From the NCBI GenBank assembly GCA_026874595.1, contig CM049315.1, positions 10,248,664 to 10,312,663 of the forward strand: DNA of 64,000 nucleotides, read 5' to 3'. Position 1 is the first letter of the stretch. Each line of letters opens with the position of its first letter. Source of the stretch: Sipunculus nudus (lineage: Eukaryota; Annelida; Sipuncula; Golfingiida; Sipunculidae). Below are positions 48,936-59,345 of the stretch, in pieces. The position numbers and the translations under genes are program-made. A model generated the notes under the pieces. The model made no database searches and was not told the DNA's origin. It was given only the letters and a program-made list of their open reading frames with translations.

Positions 48936-49377
48936 CACTTATGAAGTAAATAAGAAACATGAGACTCCAGGATTATTATATAACAGCCCCAAATAGGTAG
49001 CAGATTTGTAAAGCAAATCTACATTATAAATGTAGGAAACATTACAATAAATAAATGTGAATATATATCACCAGAAGTATGTTTTTAAACTAGATATTTC
49101 TTGGCACCGCAGGTGCCATAGTATCCCCAGACAATTAATCCCCCCCTTTAAGAATAGGCCCCCCATCTTCAGCAACAATTAATATCAGACCACACTCATA
49201 GAAAAGGTCATTCTCATAGAAAAGGTCATGATCCAAATTTCAATATACATCATCCCCTAACCCATGTCTATGTATTTGCAAGAAATCTGTCCATTAGTTT
49301 TTGACTTATAATGCTCACAATACTTTTAAGTGGGAATGATGGGGTATTAAACGGCACGAAAACAAGTAAAAGAATAA

Positions 49378-51018
49378 CAGGTGGCACCACCTGATTCCCG
49401 TACATGACAACACTCTCCAAGATCTTCGTTCAAGTTGATTTTTGGACCAATCAATGCATCCCTTATTGAGAAATTAATGATTTTGTGTGATTTTCACCAT
49501 ATACGGCAATATTCAAGGTCAAAGCCACTCATTGGAAAGGTCATGACCCCTATTCGAATAAACATTATCCTATAACCCATATCCATGTATATGCATAATA
49601 TGAAAGAAATTTGTCCATAAGTTTTTGACTTATAATGCTCACAGTACTGATAAATGGCAATGATGGGGTATTAAACAGCACAAAACAAGTAAAAGAATAA
49701 CAGGTGGCGCCACCTGTTTCCGGTACATGACATTACTATCCAAGATCTTCGGTCAAGTTGATTTTTGGACCAATGCATGCATCCCTTATTGAGAAATTAA
49801 TGATTTTGTGTGATTTTCACCATATATGGCAATATTCAAGGTCAAGGCCACTCATTGGAAAGGTCATGACCCCTATTCAAATAAACATTATCCTATAACC
49901 CATATCCATGTATATGCATAATATGAAAGAAATTTGTCCGTAAGTTTTTGACTTATAATGCTCACAGGTTATAAATGTACTGTTAAGTGGCAATGATGGG
50001 GTATTAAACGGCAGGAAAACAAGTAAAAGAATAACAGGTGGCGCCACCTGTTTCCGGTACATGACATTACTATCCAAGATCTTCGGTCAAGTTGATTTTT
50101 GGACCAATGCATGCATCCCTTATTGAGAAATTAATGATTTTGTGTGATTTTCACCATATATGGCAATATTCAAGGTCAAGGCCACTCATTGGAAAGGTCA
50201 TGACCCCTATTCAAATAAACATTATCCTATAACCCATATCCATGTATATGCATAATATGAAAGAAATTTGTCCGTAAGTTTTTGACTTATAATGCTCACA
50301 GTACTGATAAATGGCAATGATGGGGTATTAAACAGCACAAAACAATTAAAAGAATAACAGGTGGCGCCACCTGTTTCCGGTACATGACATTACTATCCAA
50401 GATCTTCGGTCAAGTTGATTTTTGGACCAATGCATGCATCTCTTATTGAGAAATTAATGATTTTGTGTGATTTTCACCATATATGGCAATATTCAAGGTC
50501 AAGGCCACTCTAATAGGAAAGGTCATGACCCCAATTTATATATACATCATCCCATAACCAATGTCTATGTATATGCATAATATGAAAGAAATCTGTCCAT
50601 TAGTTTTTGACTTATAATGCTCACAGGTTATAAATGTACTGTTAAGTGGCATGATGGGATATTAAACAGCACAAAAACAAGTAAAAGAATAACAGGTGGC
50701 GCCACCTGTTTCCGGTACATGACATTACTATCCAACATCTTCGGTCAAGTTGACTTTTGGACCAATGCATGCATCCCTTATTGAGAAATTAATGATTTTG
50801 TGTGATTTTCACCATATATGGCAATATTCAAGGTCAAGGCCACTCTCATAGGAAAGGTCATGACCCCAATTTAAATAAACATCATCCCATAACCCATATC
50901 TATGTATTTGCATAATATGAAAGAAATCTGTCCATTAGTTTTTGACTTATAATGCTCACAGTACTGTCAAGTAGCAATTTTGGGGATATTAAACGGCATG
51001 AAAACAAGTAAAGAATAA
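49378..51018 (+). repeat. Alternating 323/334-bp tandem array (core of family 3 element)
   Basis: The marker CAGGTGGCGCCACCTG, a perfect 16-bp palindrome in most copies, occurs at 49378 (variant), 49701, 50035, 50358, 50693 and 51019 (variant). Spacings are 323, 334, 323, 335 and 326. The longer units carry an extra GGTTATAAATGTA. The short-long-short-long order indicates growth by duplication of a ~657-bp dimer. Each unit also has TCAAGGTCA and GGTCATGACC. Confidence 0.85.
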
Positions 51019-51156
51019 TAGGTGGCGCCACCAGTTTCTGGAACATGACAACCCTATCCATGATCTTCGATCAACTTGATTTTGGGATCAATCCATGCAA
51101 GTTTTCTTGAGATATTTAAGAATTTGTGTGATTTTCCCCAAAATTGAACCTATTCA

Positions 51157-51192
51157 AGGTCAAGGTCACTCACCTAGTTGAGGTCATGACCT
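51157..51192 (+). promoter_or_regulatory. AGGTCA DR0 followed by a perfect palindromic AGGTCA element
   Basis: AGGTCAAGGTCA (51157-51168, direct repeat without spacer) is followed by AGGTCATGACCT (51181-51192), the exact palindromic arrangement known as TREpal. The same palindrome is at 7724-7735. Motif match only. Confidence 0.4.
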
Positions 51193-51478
51193 CATTTTGA
51201 ATAGGCGTCGTCCTCTCACCCATATCTATACATATACCAAGTTTGGTAAAGATCCGTGAAATATTTTTTGAGTTATTGTGTCCAAAAGAAATCTCTGCGG
51301 CGGCGGCGGCGCGACCGTGCCTAAATCATAGTATCTCCAGACTATGTCTGGTGATACAATAATAATTTTTCAGTATGGAGTTCTTGTTATTGGATAGTGA
51401 TTTGTGCATGTATCCATTCAAAGCTAGATTATTTCAGTTTTAAATCTGAGCAAGTGTTTTTCATATATCAGCACAGTG

Positions 51479-53050
51479 TTACCCTAATCCTTGGTTAATA
51501 TACAGGTCTCTTTTTTTTAAAGAGTGGTGTATATACATTGCCAAGTTATTCAAAGCATAGACATTTTTGCATGACATAAGATGAATAAAATTTTGTTTGT
51601 TTCTTCCAACAATAAATTCACTTAAAAACTTTCTCCTTAAACATGCATATAAATTACATTCCATTATAAAGTGAAATTCATCTTCAATAACACTTATCCC
51701 TTGGTTAAAACAAAAGAAACATATACGTTCTGATTCAGAGATTTTATGCCTTCTACCAGTCTCTATTTCAAGATCATGGAGTGAGCATCTTAATCTAGTT
51801 AAGCTCTGCCTGTGTTTCATATTTGGCACACAGGACAGATATTTTTTAGTTTATAGTGAGGTTTTATATTGTATATCACTTTGTAACCTTTTATTTTTTG
51901 TCATTTGTTGTTGCCATTCTTGTAAACAAATATCATGAGCTCGTTGTTCAAATACTTTGAGGAATACATCAACATCACCAACATCTTGGATAATCCCAAT
52001 ATAACCATATCCATAGGAATAAATTAAATTTTTCACCTGTGTTGCCCAATTTCTTCGGCCAACTGTGTCTAACTGATACAAACAGTAGTAAGCTTGTTTC
52101 ACAAGCCTACTGTCTGGCATGTGTAATATTTTTATCCAATATTTTATCAATTTTATAATACAAAATATTTTAACTGGAAGTCTTCCACATTCACCCAAGA
52201 CAGCAGCGTTTGGTGCTGATGAATTCAGCTTAAGCAGAAACTTGCAAAATTTAGTTTGTACTCTTTCTATATCATTACATTCACCTCCTCCCCATATTTC
52301 ACTTCCATATGTCAGCACAGGCATTACCATTGTATCAAAGATATTAAACAGCTGAGAGATTGATGTAGATTTATAATTATTAGAATATTTCTTTATTAAA
52401 CCCATTGCTTTTTAGTGCCTGATTTGCCTGGTATTTGTGACATTTAGAGCATTAAGCAAAACTTGAGAAAATTGTACCAAGATATTTATAAGAACTAATA
52501 GTTTAGATATTACAATTCATAAACTTCCATTTCTCACATTTTCTCAACTTCCCACCATTCCTAAATACAACCACTTTTGTTTTTCCTGGATTCAAGTTCA
52601 TGTTAAATGTTTGACAGAAACATTCTAAAGTATTTATGTGCTTTTGGAGATTCCTGACTGTGTCTGCCAACAGAACAATATCATCCACATACATAAGCAT
52701 ATGGAGATTTGATGCCACTTCTGTTAAAGATATACCTTGCTGCACAGATTCATGAATCAGATTGTATAGTTCATTCATAAAAATAATAAAGAGAGTGGGA
52801 CTGATCATACACCCTTGTCTGGTCCCAATCTCACATTGAAAGTAATCAGACAGGCCTGTTTCTGATAAAACACATGATTGTAGTTGAGTATACCTTGAAT
52901 TGATAATTTTCAGAAAGTTTCCTGTTACACCACTTTTTTGTAAAACACACAACAATAAATTATGTCTAATGCTGTCAAAAGCCCTGGAAAAAATCAACAA
53001 ATAATTATGCATAAACTCTGCCTCGTGGTTTTGTAATGTATTAGCATGAT
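51479..53050 (-). mobile_element. Degenerate non-LTR retrotransposon (LINE), 5'-truncated
   Basis: Three consecutive minus-strand frames make up the 3' part of a LINE ORF2. Frame 1 (53012-52503) is a reverse-transcriptase domain. It has FSRAFDSIRHNLL (motif A, catalytic Asp), GTRQGCMISPTLFIIFMNEL (motif B), YVDDIVLLAD (motif C, the FADD-box equivalent) and LNPGKTKVVVF (motif D). Frame 2 (52405-51851) is the post-RT region, with PVLTYGSEIWGG, typical of LINE thumb/connection regions. Frame 3 (51829-51479) carries a Cys-His motif (CFFC…H-x4-C), as found near the C-termini of several LINE clades. Frameshifts or stops near 52420-52500 and 51830-51850 break the ORF. Endonuclease, 5' end and promoter are absent (truncation near 53050). 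It sits inside the intron between exons B and C, in the gene's own orientation. The clade is not resolved. Confidence 0.88.
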
Positions 53051-53589
53051 ATCATCCATACATTATGGAACCAAACATATTAAGTGTCAAGAGTGAAACT
53101 ACAAAAGGAAAGATTACGAGTGTTCAAATATTCCTCACCATAAATACTGCTATTCAATTTTTTGTGATCAAAGAATATAATCTGACTTTTACAATACACA
53201 AGTCAGTAATGATTCTGTCACAGTGTGAGTGTAATTTCCCATACATTCTCACAACAAGAGGATGACCTCTGACCCCCACCTATCAGGACCACTTGATTGT
53301 TCAAACAGTTAATCATGGATGCTTAAATAATACAAGTCAATGTTGAATTTTTTGACATCATAAAGGGCCTTACTTGACATTATCATACAAGCATAATGTA
53401 CAGGACCTTCAGTGTAAGTTATCTAGTTGTGAAGGCACTGCATGGAATGCTAAAGATGTCAGGCTCTAACAAAACCTGCCCATTATTGAACACAACAAGT
53501 ATTCCAAGAGTTGGTTTGGTGAGAGGTTTCAATGTCCTTACATCTCCCCCTGGGGAAAAATTACTTCTACCAGTATCTTCGATGAGCTT

Positions 53590-53830
53590 TAAAAGCATTG
53601 ACCTTGAACTTCATCCTGAACATAAAATCTGAGGAAATATATATAGTATTTGATCTTCAAGGTCAAATTTGTGGAAATCTTAGGATATTTTTGAACTCCG
53701 TAACTTCTGAAGTACTGCATACTTTCTTTCCTCTAATGTCATACATCAACTGTTTTAACCAAGATCTCACACAAGTTTGAAGATAAGTGACCTTGATGGA
53801 CCTTCAAGGTAAAATCTGTAGAAACAGGAT
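53590..53830 (+). repeat. Fragment of GACCTTGA/CTTCAAGGTCA repeat
   Basis: TTGACCTTGAACTTCATCCT, then GATCTTCAAGGTCAAATTTG at ~53651 and GTGACCTTGATGGACCTTCA at ~53788 with a similar 3' context (TTGTGGAAATCTTAGG / TCTGTAGAAACAGGATT). Diverged relative of the family 1 cores. Confidence 0.4.
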
Positions 53831-54583
53831 TTAGGCTGTTAGATGATAACTTGAGAGATCATGCATATTTTTTAACCTCAAATCAGGGAATGTAGCTTCA
53901 TGCAGGGGATAGGGGGTAAGGCATAATATCAAGAACAAAGCCATTCTAGTTTAAAATGTACCTCAGTATTGATGGTTCCATAATAATAAATATGTGCAGT
54001 TAATGCATGTGTCTGAATGCTTACAGATTAAGGGACTCCGTTATAAATGTAGGCCTTCAGGTTCTTCTCTTAATTATCATATCAGATAAACATCATTTCC
54101 ATGCCCTTGTTAATAATTAATCCACCAGTACCTCTATAATGAAGCCAACATATCAATAAAAAGATAAGATTGAAAATGCATAAAAGTAAATAACCTTGAC
54201 ACTGCTATTAATAGATTTTTACCTAACCTTTCTATCTAAAACTATATCTTTTATCACCTGGGCCTATAAGTATAGCACCTGATTTATGGCTATGGTTCTC
54301 AAAAGTGGTTAATATCAAAGATGTTCGATCTGTGAGTGATTGTAAGAATAGTTGTGTGAGGTCATTTAATCTTTGATCTTCTTGTTTTACCTGAGATTCT
54401 GACATCTTCAGACAGGTATGTGAAGTAATTAAACATGTGGCAGCAAAATAGTGACATTGTTGTCATGACTACCTCTGTACTTATTGACCAAGTGTGAAGT
54501 GAAGCTAAGTCACTGTTCTTCAATAGCACGCATGGTCTGTGTGTCTGAACTTGGTTTGACGAATGTGTTGATATCAGTTTTGG

Positions 54584-54585
<2 letters not shown>

Positions 54586-54658
<73 letters not shown>
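54586..54658 (+). repeat. (TA)n microsatellite, ~73 bp
   Basis: Uninterrupted TA dinucleotides in the intron between exons B and C. Self-complementary and likely length-variable. Confidence 0.97.
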
Positions 54659-54663
<5 letters not shown>

Positions 54664-55648
54664 GAAGTTAAATCTGATTAAATAACTGAAATAATCTACA
54701 CCAAAAAAATCACCTTTTAGGCTTGTTTAGGACTTACACTCCAGAGGGCAGCAGGCTAGTCACATTTTTATGCTTCAATTTATTCATATTTTCTAGAAAA
54801 TCTTAACTGTTGTCTACATAAAAGCCACCCTAGCAGTTTTTTCCTACATCAACCTTATACAACTGTATAGTTATTTATTTGAGAAATATATCAAACTGTT
54901 CTGAGGTACACAGATGGAAATATTCCCCTTTTTTAATGGTCCACAGAGTGTCTGATAAATTCCAAGATGTGTAATTATATTTCTAACAAGAAACTTAAGA
55001 ATTGTCCAACTGAAGTTTTAAATACAACAAAAGTGATTCAGGGGATAAAGTATACAATTCATTTTTTGTATCCTCTTTCTTGTGTCTTTTACAGAAAACA
55101 AAATAGGTCCCCTCAGGTGCAAATGATGCAGGAAACCATTAAAAGGCAGTTACAAATGAAAATATTATTTATTGCCTTGTCATTCAATTCAGGTGCACTT
55201 TATTTTACTGTAATAATCTGAGATGATTATACCTGGGAGAAAAAGAAAAAATTCCTTTAAATCAACACTACCATCAGAGCCCACAAAGGCTTACTTTATA
55301 TGACTGCAATGATCTGCCTGGTCATACAAACAGATGAGGTTATAGAATTTAATCGAAAAGAAACATGTTTTGAAAATGGTGGACGTTTCCAGAATTTTTG
55401 GGGGGTTGAGATATTGAAAAGCCCTTTTAGGTGTATATAGGAACAACTAGTTAATTATGGTTTCATAAAATTTTGGATTTTTTGTTGTTACATATTCTGA
55501 AAACAGGTGTAAGATATAGTCTTTCTAATTTCCGAGGCTCTGGTCTGTACATATGAAACTCCACATTTACTGCACAACTGTACAGCTGAGGGGCTAGAGT
55601 ATACTACTGAACACCATAGGTTCATAACTGAGTTCCATTATAAATGGA

Positions 55649-55985
55649 GTGTGGAGCGTGGTGGCGTAATGGATAGGGCGCTGGACTTGTGCCGCAGGGT
55701 CGTGGGTTCGCGTCCCGTTCTGACCGCCGTCTGCGCTAAGACTCCTAGGCAAAGTCTTTACCACAAGGGTGCACTCTCTCGACCCAGGAGTGAATGGGTA
55801 CTGGTCATGGGAGGAAGGCAAATGTAGAACGAATAACCTTCCAGCGCCTAATATGGCAGCTTGGGTTGAATGCTCCCCAGGGAGCTGAGAAAAGTTACAA
55901 GAATGAACAGGCCCGAAAGACCAGGAAGGCAAAGTGTAAAGTCGGATGAGACTGACATCGTCGGTGATATCAGACTATAAACCCC
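55649..55985 (+). mobile_element. tRNA-derived SINE, near full length
   Basis: A tRNA-like head holds a pol III A box, TGGCGTAATGG (55662-55672), and a B box, GGTTCGCGTCC (55705-55715), about 33 bp apart as in tRNA genes. The ~240-bp body (GTGCACTCTCTCGACCCAGG and onward) has no tRNA fold and ends with GATATCAGACTATAAACC. This head-plus-body arrangement defines a SINE. The antisense frame across the head yields the artefactual peptide NGTRTHDPAAQVQRP, common in mis-annotated SINE 'genes'. No clear target duplication or long A tail is visible. It lies in the intron between exons B and C. Confidence 0.85.
55662..55715 (+). promoter_or_regulatory. Internal RNA polymerase III promoter (A and B boxes) of the SINE
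   Basis: TGGCGTAATGG matches the A-box consensus TRGYNNANNGG. GGTTCGCGTCC matches the B-box consensus GGTTCGANTCC with one difference. Intact boxes mean the copy could in principle still be transcribed. Confidence 0.7.
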
Positions 55986-56253
55986 CCACCTTTAAATCCA
56001 TAACGCATGGTGAAGAGTAACATAAGTCTTCTGTATAAACAAGAGTTTGCTTATTCATAGTCAAGGGCATTGAAAATTTAAAATCCAAAAGATGTCAAAG
56101 GAAACTCCACGGTTTGTTATGATATGCATTTAGAGCCAACTACGCTGTACTTCTCTTTTTAGAAGAAGATAGCCCCTTAGCATACCTGTTGTGTACCCTC
56201 TGACCTGACTGACGGTACACTGAACAAGACGTCAATCAAAACGGAATGCTTAC

Positions 56254-56340
56254 CAGTTCACTGTCACTGTCCTGATGTGGGTCAATGAACTCAAATGGTA
56301 ACTCTGTCAGCTTGGGTGATTCAATACAGAGTTCCATTTC
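56254..56340 (-). CDS. Candidate coding exon B of the same minus-strand gene
   Basis: This 87-bp exon has a pyrimidine-rich acceptor (TTTTGTCTTCCAG) just above 56340 and donor CTG|GTAAGC at 56254/56253, phase 0 on both sides. It encodes 29 codons: E, then MELCIESPKLTEL, FEFIDPH, ending DSDSEL. The internal ATG at 56337-56335 could be an alternative start if exon A is not used. The peptide is acidic and looks disordered. It splices in frame to exon C, whose first residues SSSPSVIVIS continue the Ser-rich stretch. The 8.6-kb intron between B and C holds the SINE, the (TA)n tract, the LINE and the 49-51 kb tandem element. I cannot name the family. Confidence 0.6.
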
Positions 56341-59273
56341 CTGGAAGACAAAACCACAAGAATTAACTCACTGTAACTGCAACTAAAAAATACTTCATAC
56401 CCATGTGTGTGTATGTATGTAAGCATGTACATCAAAATAGTAATCTGTTGAACATAACTGTATTTTTATTGTTAACTAAGAGAAAATTAACTGGTCTAGC
56501 GCATCACCAGTCTGTCTCTCAACAGAAGGCCCCTAAGGACCTGCTACAATAATGTTACACTCGAGTTAAGTCAAGTAGCAGGCCAATTAACGTTGTTACA
56601 ATTGTGACATCATAATGGTTACCATGGTAACACATGTGAACTAGAAGTCAGCTTTAAAGCCAGGTATTCACCTACCTTATTTGTAGAATATATCAGATTT
56701 CAGGCTTACTTTGGGTATATAATTAAGAATTAACTACATGGAGTTCCTGCTAAGAAAAATTCTTAAATTCTTATTAACACTACTGTGGCTGATGTAAAGC
56801 TTGTTTTTCTACAAGCAATTAGTACACCTGCCTATGTTTACAAACTAAAAAATCATATGGCTGAAGGTATTAGAATGCACATGCACAAAAGTTGAATGGA
56901 CAAGAGTGTGTGAGCAAGTGATCAAAGCCATCTTTAATCATTTGAAAAACACCAACTTATATAATGTTCCATGAGTTGTCATTATTGATTTGTCTAGATG
57001 ATGATTATTGGCCATTTTATTTCACACCCAACATGTTATTAACATGTTGATAAAAACAATTTGTATATCAGCATTTTTTGGCTTATGTTTCTGAAATTTA
57101 ACAAAATTATCTACATTTAATAATTGTTAGATAGAGGAATGGGTCCCTTTATATCATCAACATGACTTACAGTCACCTTATTGTAACAGAATGAACAGAT
57201 TCCACCAACAGTTTGGAGGAACCTGGTAATACTAGCCTGCCTGCTTGGCTCCCCTGGTGTCTGTATGAATTAATTAAGAATTTCAGTGCACGAGTATCAT
57301 TGTGTTTTTCATGAAGTTCTGTGTAATTCAACTTGAAATTCCAGTGGGACAGAAACCTTATAGTTGGGATTTAGTACTGTTACAGAAATTATGAGTGATA
57401 CATAAAATGTTCACTATATGGTAGAAGTTAAGATGTATTGTATCTGTTTGGTAAAATTCATGAACTTTTAAAACTTTGGCAGAGGAATGTACTCTCTCGA
57501 AATTGCCTGTTTCTTTCTGCTATGTATGAACTTCTAACAAGCAGATTCATGGAATTTATGTCCCCTGCTTCTTCCTCTTGTCCCCTGCTTGCCTTATCTA
57601 TCAATATGTTTTTTTTATTGTCCCCTGAAGATGTTTCCACATGTCATAGTGGCTGTGTTTTAGTTTTCATAATCCCCTGAAGATGTCTCCACAATTCTTG
57701 GTTGTAAATTGGGAACCAAAGGGGAATATTTTTATTTGTTTTAATTGGAGCTGGTGATAATAAATTTCAGACAGACACTCCAAAACAAAGTCCAACCAAG
57801 GTATGCATGAGAGCAATCAATGACCCAAATTTGAATGAAATTGGATAATATTTAGGAAAGTTATCTCACTGAAATGAAAACCTGATGGATGGGCAGACAG
57901 ACAGACAGGTGGACAGACAGACAAACCCAAATCAATGTCCCCTGTTCTGAGGAAGAGGGGGACAATTAAGCACTCTGTATGAAGCCAACTATCTACTGGT
58001 TTCACATAAAAACAATATTTTTAGTTGGGATGACCATCATTCACATTTTTAATTGGAAAAAGATGACATGATCTAATGGTTATTGAATTAGGCTGAAAGG
58101 AGCCATATGATAAGAATATCTTATTATTATAAACATTCACCTGTTGAATTTCAGGTTTTCTATTCATAGAGCTACAAGCTCCAGCAGCCATTACCATAAT
58201 GTAAGACAGTAAAAAAAAAAATTTCTCAGCTTTTATTAAAATTTCCCAATGTATGGGCTTGAATCATAGAATTTCATTTCTGAACCAATCCATCAAAAGC
58301 CTTTTTGTGAGATGAACGCATGAAATGTTTCGGTACTGAAAAGATGTCACTGGATATTTACCAGAATGAATACAAAATCTCTTAAAATTCATTTTGTGTG
58401 AATAAATGGGTATAAATTATATTGATCTCAAGTCCATAAATGTTATCTCTGTCCACAGGCATTGGGACTGGTAATGTGTGCAAGGAGACCTCATGAACAA
58501 CCCCTGTATAAAGAAAGGACTGTCATCTGTAATGTATTAAACAGATTTATTATTAAAGAACGTTTGTTTCTCTGACAAAAGAGCTCAATACCAAAATCCT
58601 GATGTTGATAGTCTGCATGTATCAACACTTAATTGTTACTTAAATAAAGGACCTGCATTATTTATCAGTAATAAATTTTCAGTCAAGAGAAAAAAAAAAC
58701 ATAGGTACCACTTGTTAGCAAAACACAGCAACATGTGCCAGGAAATTTTAGATTCCAGGAAACTCCTATTACCAAGAAACATTAGTTTCTAAGAAGCACT
58801 ATAAAACCATGGTAACCCAGAAAACACTGGATATCCAGAAAACTCCATGGTTAAATACATATAGGTAACTGCAGACAGGAACTTATGACCACATGCAGCA
58901 GTTCTGCCTGTCAAATAAACTATTTAGGTAGCACAGAAATTTTTCCATCCATAACAGTCCAGTAGCTGTAAACCAGAAGAATAAAGCAAACATAACACAA
59001 GATGTAAATCAATCACAAGAATACAATAAGTAAGACCACAGTAAGTCTAAGTATAAGAATCACACATCTTCAACCAATAAAAGTTCTAACAAAAGAAATA
59101 TTCAGGTAGTCTCATAATGATTTAACTCAGCTTTTCCGTGACTGGTTACCTGTGACCTAAGGTATCTGGCTGATATGAGTTCAATGCCATCAGAAAATAT
59201 ACTGTCATGTCTCTCAGAATTTTTTTCATATCTCAATAATGTTTTTAATACAGAATGTCAGTAGAGTGCTTAC
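56341..59273. other. Presumed intron between exons A and B
   Basis: Holds the TTGTCCCC element at 57540-57968. The rest is AT-rich without supported features. Confidence 0.4.
57540..57968 (+). mobile_element. Fourth short element family, TTGTCCCC ends
   Basis: The left part has repeated CTTGTCCCCTGCTT and two copies of CCCCTGAAGATGTYTCCACA (57622 and 57674). The right part has GACAGACAGACAGGTGGACA (57897 onward) and ends GAGGAAGAGGGGGACAATTA, the inverse of the left TTGTCCCC…CTTCCTC. No coding frame. It again has a GACA tract before a palindromic 3' end. Confidence 0.5.
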
Positions 59274-59345
59274 CTCCCCCAGAGAACAAATTGCCACGGG
59301 ACCTGGCCCTTTATTCAGATCTGAACCATAATTTAATTGTATCAT
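59274..59345 (-). CDS. Candidate coding exon A of an unidentified minus-strand gene
   Basis: Read on the minus strand, an ATG at 59345-59343 opens 24 codons (begins MIQLNYGSDLNK, ends VAICSLGE). They run into a consensus donor, GAG|GTAAGC, at 59274/59273, ending in phase 0. Exon B, 2.9 kb downstream, starts in phase 0 after a good acceptor, so the two join without a frame break (…SLGE|EMEL…). The frame stays open a few codons upstream of the ATG into a G-rich tract that offers no believable acceptor. The ATG may therefore be the true start, or the exon may begin further 5'. No domain or signal peptide is visible. It could be chance, but the combination of donor and phase argues for a real exon. 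Confidence 0.45.

Larger units (their letters stand above)
49095..51360. mobile_element. Non-autonomous element with tandem 323/334-bp core (family 3)
   Basis: The 5' end has the palindrome GGCACCGCAGGTGCC (49103-49117) followed by CATAGTATCCCCAGAC. The 3' end repeats CATAGTATCTCCAGAC within the hairpin 51332-51356 (arms TATCTCCAGAC / GTCTGGTGATA). Between them lie about five tandem core units, a GCGGCGGCGGCGGCG tract (51297-51311) just before the terminus, and no coding frame. A shorter copy with the same two ends is at 6929-7905. The architecture (palindromic ends, tandem core, microsatellite before the 3' hairpin) resembles bivalve 'pearl' elements and Helentron-associated non-autonomous elements. 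The class assignment is inference. Confidence 0.7.

Noticed and set aside
55662-55715. Functional tRNA gene
   Set aside because: A and B boxes are present, but the head lacks clean acceptor pairing and runs into a repeat body, so it is a SINE.
55594-55932. 112-codon minus frame with NGTRTHDPAAQVQRP
   Set aside because: Antisense of the tRNA-derived SINE, a well-known annotation artefact.
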